Below are positions 8,675 through 19,700 of a stretch of 21,978 nucleotides of DNA, piece by piece. Location of the stretch: positions 3,069,446 to 3,091,423 of the forward strand of contig BFEA01000118.1 in the NCBI GenBank assembly GCA_003427395.1. Direction: 5' to 3'. The position numbers and the translations under genes were made by a program. The notes beneath the pieces were generated by a model. It was not told the DNA's origin, did no database searches, and worked only from the letters and a program-made list of their open reading frames with translations. Source of the DNA: Chara braunii. Lineage: Eukaryota > Streptophyta > Charophyceae > Charales > Characeae. Position 1 is the first letter of the stretch, and every line of letters begins with the position of its first letter.

Positions 8675-8985
8675 CAGAAAAAGGATTGATTCGCCCTAGT
8701 TCCTCTCCTTGTTGTGCCCCTATCCTATTTGTGCCCTATGCAGAAGGAAATAAATTCCCAAATAGACCATCTATGATTCCGCTATCCATGGAAGGCGGAT
8801 ATGAAGTAGAGCGGATCGTAGAGCATGGGTACTTTTCTACAGGTGGACGTGGACAACCCCAGAAGCATTTCGAGGTACGTTTCAAATCTCAGGCACCATC
8901 TAAGGATAGATGGTTTAATAAACGAGAATTACTTGAAACTGCTCCTGATATTGTATCTACATATGAACGTGCGTTGAAGTCTTAA
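8626..8985 (+). CDS. Small intact ORF: RT N-terminal edge fused to chromodomain (unit C)
   Basis: A 119-codon open frame starting ATG. Residues 1-36 (MPPRELEELKKQLQDLTEKG, then IRPSSSPCCAPILFV) are the first two conserved blocks of chromovirus RT. From about residue 37 the frame passes directly to the segment before the chromodomain and the chromodomain itself (YEVERIVEHGYFSTGGRG, residues ~58-75; FEVRFKSQAPSKDRWFNKRE; LLETAPDIVSTYERALKS at the end). It lacks all catalytic parts of RT and integrase. It is the only unit in which this join is uninterrupted. Whether it is translated is unknown; it may be open by chance. No promoter of its own is visible apart from the truncated LTR upstream. Confidence 0.5.
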   Translation: MPPRELEELKKQLQDLTEKGLIRPSSSPCCAPILFVPYAEGNKFPNRPSMIPLSMEGGYEVERIVEHGYFSTGGRGQPQKHFEVRFKSQAPSKDRWFNKRELLETAPDIVSTYERALKS

Positions 8986-9024
8986 TTATTTATGTGATGG
9001 AACTCGAAAGTGAGTCGGCAGGAA

Positions 9025-9104
9025 TGCAGTAACTCGTGTTCTGCATCAGTCTAGGCCCTCGAAATGGAGCCCTGATGATGCAGGTCAAACTCGGTCTGCA
9101 CCAG
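9025..9104 (+). repeat. Truncated LTR copy 4 (80 bp)
   Basis: Begins TGCAGTAACTCGTGTTCTGC and matches copy 3 through CTCGGTCTGCACCAG, then stops at 9104, where LINE sequence begins. The rest of the LTR (starting GCAGTGTGACCACG in other copies) is not found on the far side of the LINE. Confidence 0.85.
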
Positions 9105-10050
9105 TTGTCCTTCAATTGGAAGTGTTACTGGCCAATATTAGACAAAACCCTCGAATAGAGGGGTTGCATCTCTCTCCCTCCTTCCATTGGAAAGGAGGTG
9201 CGATAGTAGCAGATGATCTAACAGTGGTCAGTGATAACTCCCCAAATTCGTTTATGGAGCTGCGAACGGTCCTAGATGAGTATTGTCTTTTGTCAGAAGC
9301 TTCAATAAACTGGGACAAATCGGTATTTTCCTTCCCCCTTTGTTTGAATTATGCATTGACTGGGGACTGTGGCGGGAAGCTGCCAACTCTTTGGACAGGT
9401 TTCTGGGGATACAGGTGTCGCTATCTAACTGTGACAAAGTGCAGGACAACCTGTTGGCAGATAAAGTGTTGGCACGAATTGTAGGCTGGGAACGGCGGAC
9501 CAGGCTATCACTCTTTGGGAGGGCGCTGATGCTCGTTACAACAATTTTTTCGTTGCTTTGGTTCCCCTTGTCTACCAACTCATTAGGGGACTCAACACAT
9601 AAGAAGATAAAAAAGGAAGCCGGATGCTAATGCAGACCAAGGTTTTTTGTCGAAAGTGGCATGGGAGGCGGTGGCTACCCCAAGAAAGAAGGGCGGTCTG
9701 GGAATCCTTGACCCCCGACAACAGAACACGGCTCTACTGGTTAAGTGGCCAGTCAAACCAGACACTAAGATTTGGAAGGAGATGGCGAAGTATATCTTGG
9801 GGATGGACTGGGAATTGCAGGACCACTCCAAGGTGTGGATTTGCCTGTCCATTCCATCCTTTTGCAGTCGCAGGCCACAATCCAAAATGTGGAGAAACAT
9901 TCTAGAAGCTTGGAACAAGTTGCATCCTTCTAAATGACCACCTCCAACGACAAAGTTGGAAGTCCTGAATCAAGTTCTCTTTGAAAACAACTTCATTGTG
10001 AGTCACGACGGAACCCCCTTCTCAGCGGCGGACACGGCAGGTAACTTTGG
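9105..10050 (+). pseudogene. 5'-truncated L1-type LINE reverse transcriptase relic
   Basis: Three frames together give the second half of a LINE RT. Frame one (9116 to about 9330) reads EVLLANIRQNPRIEGLHLS, GGAIVADDLTVVSD with the ADD of the RT active site, and LSEASINWDKSVF. Frame two (about 9330-9600) reads FLGIQVSLSNCDKVQDNLLA, KVLARIVGWERRTRLSLFGR and ALMLVTTIFSLLWFPL. Frame three (9647-9937) reads KVAWEAVATPRKKGGLGILD and QQNTALLVKWPV, which corresponds to the common W..V..PK..GGLG..D...N.ALL.KW motif of plant LINEs. A weaker tail continues to about 10050 (EVLNQVLFENNFI). At least two frameshifts are needed. Endonuclease and ORF1 are missing. No poly(A) tail or target duplication was found. 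Confidence 0.8.
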
Positions 10051-10059
10051 GCTAAGTTG

Positions 10060-12400
<2,341 letters not shown>

Positions 12401-12763
12401 TTATCCTCAAGGGTACGGAAAGCCGCGAAGTACGGGTCTGGGCTTGGGTTAACCTCCTACAGCCAGAAGTGGAGCACGCTTCAGGCACCTGGCTGATTAG
12501 GGAAGAGCATCAAAACCAGGTCTTTAAGGTCCTGGGTCCGGACTTAGCCTCGAGACTAAGAGTGCGGAGGTGGAGGCATACCAACAGAACCAAAACAACG
12601 GGCAATCTGATCCTAGAAGAGGACAACTATGGCAGGACTCCACAAGGGATAAGCAAGAGGTAAGGGTATTTGAGCGTAATCACAGCAAGGGGCGGCCGTC
12701 GCTGTACTACTGGGTCCAGCACACAGATTTGAGGTAGAACCACTCTTACAAGGCTGGGAGGGG

Positions 12764-13390
12764 TTGGAACGTCGGGAAAATATTCAACCACTAGTCCAGT
12801 ATCGCCCCAAACTAAGAGTGCATGTCCTTCAGAACCAGCTCCAGAAGACCCCGCTGGATCTGGCAATGAGAAGAGTTGAATTCCACCAATTAACGGACGT
12901 CTCACAACTGAGCCTGGGGAAGCTGTGGAAAACCCTCATCAAGCACCCGGTCTAGAAGCAAGCCAGCTTGATGTGGATTCAATCCCTGATGGTGATTGCT
13001 ACAACAATGTGGCTTTCTACAAGAGGTTTGGAAATAGACACGTGCTGCCTGAGATGCAACTGGAGTTAGGAAAACATGCTCCACCTATGGCTCTTCTGCC
13101 CCCTTGTGGATACATTGCTGATGTGGTGGAAACACCACTAGTTGGCTATGACAGAAGGAGCCTTTGAGTGGACTGACTTCTGGATGCTCACAGGAATACT
13201 TCCTGCAGGCAAGAGCTATTCGTCTGGCTGGGGCTATGTAGCACTGTGCTGCAGAGGAGTGGTAATGAGGTTATTTGGCCTGCCAGGAATGCGAGGGTTT
13301 TTAGAGGAGAAGATGTTTCGGCAATTCAACAATGTCGGTAGATCAAGCAAAGTCTTAAAAGAATTCTTCAGGCAGACTGGTAGAGAATGA
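12764..13390 (+). pseudogene. Protein-coding relic of unknown family
   Basis: Three overlapping open frames read as one protein broken by two frameshifts. The first (12764-12955) has LTDVSQLSLGKLWKTLI. The second (12925-13167) has LEASQLDVDSIPDGDCYNNV, AFYKRFGNRHVLPEMQLELG and LLPPCGYIADVVETPLVGYD. The third (13142-13390) has EGAFEWTDFWMLTGILPAGK, WGYVALCCRGVVMRLFGLPG and FLEEKMFRQFNNVGRSSKVL before a TGA. Composition is balanced and not low-complexity, unlike the surrounding frames, which is why I list it. I do not recognise the family. It could be a captured host-gene fragment or part of another transposon. The region upstream (12370-12663) has a weaker frame ending GRTPQGISKR that may belong to it. 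Confidence 0.35.
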
Positions 13391-13795
13391 ATGTTATATG
13401 GTTTCGTAAGACCTGGGCCTGCAGTAAAGGGTTGGTAACGCTAACTACAGATGGTCAGTTTTCTTTTTGCACGCGGTTGAAAGATACCCATGACTGAGTT
13501 CATGAAATACAGGTATAGGAGTCGTCTTTAGGCTTTGTCCCTCACTTTTGGTCTCAAAGATTTTTTCGTCTGATATTTCCATCTTGAGCCGTCAAGCTTC
13601 AGGTCAGTTCTTTGGAACGAATACAGTTTTTGGCCCGTGATGGATGAGTGGATTTTACTTTCCACAGAGCTCAAACTGAGCTCCCCCCTTTTTTTACTCT
13701 GCGCTTCAAGATCATTTTTTGGAAAGTGTAAGATTTAAGATGGGACACTGGACCCAGTTTCCAGCAGGTCTAGAGTTATATTTGAATCAGAGGGT

Positions 13796-13861
13796 TTCGA
13801 GCTCAGCTCGTAAGCTAAATTGGCTTTGGTCTTCGAGCTCAGCTCGTAAGCTAAACTGGCT
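13796..13861. repeat. 36 bp tandem pair
   Basis: Thirty bases starting TTCGAGCTCAGCTCGTAAGC are repeated at 13796-13825 and 13832-13861 with one difference (AAATTGG versus AAACTGG). GAGCTCAGCTC within them is itself nearly self-complementary. Confidence 0.9.
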
Positions 13862-13873
13862 GAAGCTGCCAAG

Positions 13874-14220
13874 ATAACTCCGGGTAGAATTGTGAGGTCC
13901 CCGGCTTCGTCTCATTATCATTGTTTTATTATTATTATTATTATTATTTTTCGGAAAAAGATAGAGGATCCTTAATTCAAAGCAAAGTAAACCACTTTGA
14001 CGCCGGGAATCCACAACAAACAACCCGGAGGGTAACCATGTCACCGGACCTGATCGAGCTTCAGTTTATGAATTTGTGGGTTACTGCTAACTGCTTGCTG
14101 TCCAGGCTTTTTTTTTTTTTTTTTTTATATTTGAACCGGGCCCAGTGCCCAAGGCTGGTATTACCAATAAGAATATTGTGGGTTGAGGTCGGGGGTCCTC
14201 ACAGTCTGCCCGGAGTAACC
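13874..14220. mobile_element. Possible inverted-repeat (MITE-like) element
   Basis: The left arm 13874-13904 (ATAACTCCGGGTAGAATTGT then GAGGTCCCCGG) is mirrored by 14188-14220, whose reverse complement reads GGTTACTCCGGGCAGACTGT then GAGGACCCCCGAC. The arms agree at most positions over about 32 bases with two small gaps. A third short copy of the arm end (CCCGGAGGGTAACC) lies inside at 14024-14037. The body is non-coding with a TTA microsatellite and a T tract. No clear target duplication was found, so the boundaries are provisional. Confidence 0.45.
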
Positions 14221-15150
14221 GAACCAAACTTGCTCAACGTCCCTCATGTGGAGATGGTGATGATCCTGAATAATGCTAATAATGATAATGATTAGTATGT
14301 ATAGAGATTATAGAAGCATGTGCTATATCAGCAATTTTGGCCTCCTAATCATATATCAACTCCTAGTCTTCCCTGTACCAGGACACTGTAACTCAGAGAC
14401 AAAATCAACCTAACCTACATCCCCCATATAGTTGATCTCTTTGTTCAGGCATCAGTTGCTGAAACCAATCAAATTATACTGAGCCCGCTCCTCCTTTCTT
14501 CTAAATGCTATCCTTCTAAGTGTACTTGTTGCAGGCCTACTCTTCGACCTGCTGGGCGACCGCCCCCTCTGACACTCCGGTCTCTATCCCCAACAAGTCG
14601 CAGGCACGCCGCGGCGCTGCCGCGGCAGGGTCGGGGAGAGGGGAAAGGCGAGGAAGAAACGGAAAGGAAGGAGGAAAGCAAGGGAGAAAAGAAGAGAAAG
14701 GAGAAGAACAGTCGTCGATGGGAGTAGACTCACACAAACACCTGAGACGAATACCGCGAGCATGTTGCGACTGACAGTGGAGATCAGTCCCCACAGATGG
14801 AACTTGACAGAAATTTTCACTGAATGTTTTGAAACATAAAAGCAGCAACGACATTTGATCTGCGAGTATGCTCCCCTTGTTTGAAAAAAAAAAAAAAAAA
14901 AAAAAATCCTGACTCAGCACCTCCCCTATCGCGATTTCCATCTTCCCCGTCCATCCTGAGTTCCGTTTTCCATGTTCCCCATTTTGACGTCTACCTTGTT
15001 CATTTCTCCTGCAATCTGAGCACCCATCCTGATGCTCCTTCTCCTGATTTGTTTTCCAATGCTGAATTTGACGGAAATTCTGACCAAATGCATTCTAACA
15101 TCACAGTATCATTGTATCCCGATTGACAACGGAGATCAGTCCCGTCAGGG

Positions 15151-15260
15151 CAGAAAGAAGACAAAGGAGGCGAGTCGTCTCTCTCTCTCTCTGTTTTTTG
15201 TGTTTGTCGAGAGGGAAGGGAAGGAGGTTGCGGGGCAGAAAGAAGACAAAGGAGGCGAGT
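15151..15260. repeat. 85 bp offset duplication
   Basis: CAGAAAGAAGACAAAGGAGG followed by CGAGT occurs at 15151-15175 and again, identical over 25 bases, at 15236-15260. The sequence between is CT/GT-rich and unrelated. Confidence 0.85.
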
Positions 15261-15462
15261 GTGTTGTTCATTCGGTTGCCGAAAAAAAGATGTGTGGAAG
15301 TTGTTGTGTTATCTTGTCCGAACAAAGGAGAAAGGGAGGAGAGGTGTGTTTATTGAACTTGTTTTGTGATGTTGTCTCAAGAAAGGAAAAAGGGAGGAGA
15401 GTTGAAGAAGAAAAGAAGGGAAAGAAAAAAAACGAAAATAGGTAGTTGGAGAAGAGCACAGT

Positions 15463-15636
15463 GGTCTGTCTCTATCTCTCTCTCTCTGTCTCTCTCTTTC
15501 TCTTTGTTTGTTTTTCCCTCTCTCTCTGTCTCTCTCTCTGTCTTTTTCTCTCTTTCTTTGTCTCTCTCTTTGTATCTCACTCTCTTGCTCTGGCTTTCTC
15601 TCTGTCTTTTTTTGCGTCTCTTTGTCTCAATCTCTG
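15463..15636. repeat. Imperfect (TCTC/TGTC)n pyrimidine tract
   Basis: About 170 bp of TCTCTCTGTCTCTCTTTCTC type sequence. It lies just beyond the downstream end of the minus-strand Helitron genes. A closely similar tract lies beyond the upstream end at 21178-21296. Confidence 0.9.
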
Positions 15637-15761
15637 TTTGTTGAAGGCGGAGGCTGGCATTTTTGCAGACGGGAAGCGGCGGACAAATCAGCACTTGTGC
15701 AGTCGATGAGCTGTTGTTCTCGTGGCCTGTCCTTGTTGTCTTCTGCCATGTGAGGAAGCAA

Positions 15762-16732
15762 TCATGTGTGTCTTGTCCAGTCTTCGATCTCCAGCAGCCG
15801 AACAGTCTGTTGTACGACAGAATGACGGTAGTTAGCATATGGCATCTCAGCAGGCCTGTCGCTATTGTAGTAAATTTTGACGAGATCATCAATGTATTGC
15901 CAAGTGTGTCATTGCGAATGGATGGTGTGGAGTGCGTAGGAGTATCGGGTGGTCAGGATGTTGTGAATCTGAGTAAGAGATCGGGCTGTACTGAATCGTC
16001 TCAGTGGATGTCACCAATCACTTGCTGTGAGCAAACCAGGCATTGTTGGTTGGGGGTGTTGGGCGAGGAGGGATGTGTGGAAAGTGATTCGGTTGACAGC
16101 ATCGATGATTCAATCATTTTTGTATTTGGCGAGACCATCAGTTGTGCCGTAAGTGTGTAGAAGCGAGTTGCAGAGGAGGCGATGCAAGAAGTTTTTCATG
16201 TTGACGTAGGCGGCAGTGGGATGGGTTGCTGGGAGCGGTTTTTTGACATTTTGTTCTCGTTGATGTGCATAGGTTTCAAAGAGAGAGAAGATAAGTGATG
16301 AGCAGAGGGCGCGGTCTGTGAGCAAGAAGTCTTCCCAGAGAATTTGGCGGATAATATCTTCAACATTTGTTGCTGTCAAGACAATTTTCCATGCAGTCAA
16401 TTGTGCAGGATCGTCGGAGGATGGGAAAATTTCATTGGTGAGCAGAGTCTGGTGTGAAGGAGATGAGGGCGATGGTGTAATATGGGGAGAATCAGATAGG
16501 CAAAGAGGTTGAGTGGTTGTTGCAAGAGAGGAAGTTGTTGCAGCCAGATGGTCTTGTGATCTTTGACGTTTGTGTGGCTCAGTTTCTTCATGTTGATTGG
16601 TATGCTGAACACCTGTAAAAAAAACAAGCAAATGAAAGGAAGGTGTTAGAAAAAAAACAGTGGAGTGAAGAGAGGGGGTGTACCTGATTGTTTATCTGAA
16701 CAGCGATGTAGATGCCGCCTGCAAATGTTCAT
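15762..16732 (-). pseudogene. Helitron-linked second gene, intron-containing, function unknown
   Basis: Read on the minus strand. Exon 1 (16732-16684) starts ATG and codes MNICRRHLHRCSDKQS; a 71 bp intron follows; exon 2 runs from 16612. Joined, the frame gives 299 codons to the TGA at 15764-15762. It is broken by three in-frame TGA codons (16112-16110, 16013-16011, 15911-15909), and the protein-like sequence continues unshifted across each. Recognisable stretches are EDIIRQILWEDFLLTD, AAYVNMKNFLHRLLCNSLLH, SLTQIHNILTTRYSYALHT and YIDDLVKIYYNSDRPAEM. The first 60 residues are Ser/Thr/Pro/Gln-rich and likely disordered. I recognise no family; it does not look like the RPA protein of some plant Helitrons. 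Its ATG overlaps the stop of the Rep/helicase frame by one base (TGATG), so it may be spliced from the same transcript. Confidence 0.5.
16613..16683 (-). other. Spliceosomal intron (71 bp) in the Helitron second gene
   Basis: On the minus strand the donor is CAG|GTACAC at 16684/16683 and the acceptor TTTGCTTGTTTTTTTTACAG at 16613, with a strong pyrimidine tract. A CTAAC branch-point consensus lies at 16649-16645, about 33 bases before the acceptor. Removing it joins exon 1 to the long exon 2 frame in phase. Confidence 0.6.
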
Positions 16733-19700
16733 CAAGAAAAAAACAGACATTGCTCCCGAAGAGGCCGGTCATGTGAGGATTTCTTTGTAAACAACATTTT
16801 TTGTGAGGCAGCTGGTGTCGGGCATGGCAAACCGAATACGGTCAGGGTTACATATTCGTCAGGCCGCGACGTACGATTGGCCATGAGCAAAAACGGGTTG
16901 TTGAAGATCAATGCCTGCGTGTTCGACACTTTGACCTTGTGATTTGTTGACTGTAATTGCGAAAGCAGGTCTGACTGGGAATTGACGGCGCTGCCATGGG
17001 AAAGGGGATTTGTCATCGGTGGTTGTAAAAAGAAACACGTGGCAGCAGAGCATGTTCGAGGTTTGGCAGTTTGCGAATGTGCACGAGCCTGTTATTTGTG
17101 ATAGAGTCTAGGATCATGCGTGCGTCGTTGCACAATTTGTTGCGGGTCGCAATGTTGCGTAATAAAATAAGTGGCATGGCCGGTTTCATTTTGAGGTCAT
17201 GTGGTGGAAGTGAAGGAATATCTATAGCATTAAGAGTTTCAATCAGGACGTCATGGTGATCAACATTATCGAGGACCGTGTCTGCACTAAAGGAGTAGAG
17301 TTCATCACCCGGAAATGCAGCAAGGATGATATTGTTGATAGTTATTGCAGGTTTATTTTTGGGGCAGAGAATGAGCCGGTGTGCAAACCACAGAGGGTTT
17401 TTAGCATTTTTGTGAAGATCAGGAAATGTCCAGTCAATGAGCTCACGAGTGCCATTGCGGAGGCACAGGTTTGGAGGAAGTTCGATTGTGTTAGGCGGAG
17501 CATTGTGCGGTGGTGGGAGGGTTCCGTTGCCGATTGAGAGGAGCCAGTCCGCGAATGCTGCAGTTTCGGGTGTGGTGCCATATTTGAGGACCCTCATGTT
17601 TTCTTCGAGATGGTATTGTGTGAAATGTATCCAGAGTGGCGACGATTTTATGCAAGCGTCAATGGTTTGTGCTCTCGTGCCTTTAGCAACGACAGAGAGA
17701 ATCTGTCGGAAATCGTCTGCGAGGACAATGACTTTGTCACCGAAAGGAAGGCGGGAGTGACACAAATCTCGTAGTGTGCGGTCAAGTGCTTCCAGGTAAT
17801 ATCTATGAGCCATAGGAGCTTCGTCCCAGACGATGAGAACAGCGTTTCGAATGAGTTCGGCGAGCGCAGTTTGTTTAGAGATGTCAAGTGTGGATGTGGA
17901 AGTTGGTGAGAGAGGCGCCTTAAATCGTGAATGGAAGGTACGACCGCCGTCCAAAAGAGTAGCTGTGACTCAGCTAGAGGTAACCGCGAGTGCAATACCA
18001 TTTTCAGCGTGAATGCGTGTGAGAATTGTATTGATACAAAAGGTTTTGCCTGTGCCAGCTGGAGCGTCGAAGAAAATGCAGCGCGAGCAGCCGTTGGTAA
18101 CAGTGTCAACAACCTCCCGGTAAACAGCATGTTGTGACGGCCGCAATTTCAGGAGGTTTGCTTCAACTGTGGCGTGAAGTTCTTGTGGATCATATGAAAG
18201 TTCATCTTCAATTTCTCGAGGCAGATCTGTTGAACGGCGGGTCGCGTCAAGACGTTCGGCGTCCGAACGTGCGTCGTTCGATGGAGGAGNGAGATTTGCG
18301 TCTGCGAGTTCTTTGCCTTCCTTTTGAATACGGCGTTCAATGTCCAGGAGGACGAGAGTTCGTAGGAGTTCTGGTGAGACGTGGGAGTTTGAGAATCTTC
18401 TATGGAAATCATCAGCCATTTGGTGTCCGTGGTCACGAAAGAGCGCGTTCGGATCAGCTGGTTCGGAGTAGAGCACAATATGGACAAACAGATCGCGTAT
18501 CATCGGCGAATGAGCTGTGAGTGCAGCGTCATCGAGCACACCATCAAACTGTGTGTTGTCATTGAGTAAGCCGAGCGCCTGACATGCGGCCTGGAATGTC
18601 GGATATGTATGGTCGTCGATTGTGCGGAGGGCTATAAAATCATCAGCCCCTCGGGAATGAGGCGAATTCAAAAGTATGCGAAGGTAGAAAGTATCCCCTG
18701 CATGCGGATGAATGGTGTGTACGCGACCGATCATTTGCGAGCGGTTTTTTATAAGGACCCAGGTTTTTCGGGTTCTGTCAAATCTGAAACTGTTGACCAT
18801 TTCTTTGTATAGTGGTTTCAGATTTTGTGGAAGGATCAAATGTTGAGCATTCCATTTAAGCCATGTTGTGAGTGGCGTTTCAGGTGGAGGAGCGAGCGCT
18901 GCACGTTGTGCATCAGCAGGTCGGAAAAAGACTTGTTGTTGGTTCTCAGTGTGGATAGGCAGTGCGCACACTAGAGGGTATCGCTCAAAAATATCAAATT
19001 CGAAGATCCGCCATGCAGCCTCAGCAGCACCAATGCTCCGCATGTCGCGATACAGCTGAATCTCGTCGGGCTGGTCAGTCATTTCTGTAACCATTGCTCT
19101 GTCAGGTCCTTTTAGAATGTATTCAAACATATATTTACATGCAGCGTTCAATGCACAGATCTCGACATTCAAGTGACATTTGTAGCGTAGCAGCAGATAG
19201 GGATTGTAAGGGACAACCCATGAATTGTCGAGCTGAATATGATTTCGTGTAACAGCAAGTCCATTGTGAGATCGATCGCGGCGTCAATAAATAGGATATC
19301 CAGTGTCATCATCCCAGTATGTTGTATCTGTGAATTCCTTTGGGAAATATCTGATGCATTTACCGTCATGCATGCAAGACGTTGTCGGTCTGAAGTCCCC
19401 GCAGGGATTATGGATCATATTGTTGAGGACCAGTTCTTGAAGAACCGGGTTTGGAGGGATCTCAACGTAGACAATCTCATCAATCTGCTCGGCTGTTGTA
19501 ATTTTGTGTGCGCGATCAAGAAAAAACACGATATGTGCATGTGGGAGACCGCGTTTTTGGAATTCGATTGTGTAAATATATGTCAGTGATGGTCCAAAGA
19601 TATGTTTATGGTGCAAATCATTAATCAGTTGTTGAAGGTAACCTTTGAAAACACGGAAGATCAAATCTGGTCGATCATTGGGTTGCTGTCCGGGAAAGAG

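Larger units (their letters stand above)
13391..15460. other. No gene seen; simple and short repeats
   Basis: No frame here looks like protein. Contents are the 36 bp tandem pair (13796-13861), the inverted-repeat element (13874-14220) with a TTA stretch (about 13926-13950) and T tract (14108-14126), a GC-rich patch near 14580-14640, an A tract (14884-14906), a purine-rich stretch (14630-14710), and a diverged duplication: TTGACAGAAATTTTCAC (14804) versus TTGACGGAAATTCTGAC (15068), and GGAGATCAGTCCC at both 14779 and 15131. Confidence 0.6.

Noticed and set aside
14108-14220. Possible SINE (T tract followed by GGTTC-like sequence)
   Set aside because: No matching A and B boxes at the right spacing; the inverted-repeat explanation fits better.
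15366-15892. Leu/Ser-rich and Arg/Glu-rich frames on both strands
   Set aside because: They are the pyrimidine tract read in different frames.
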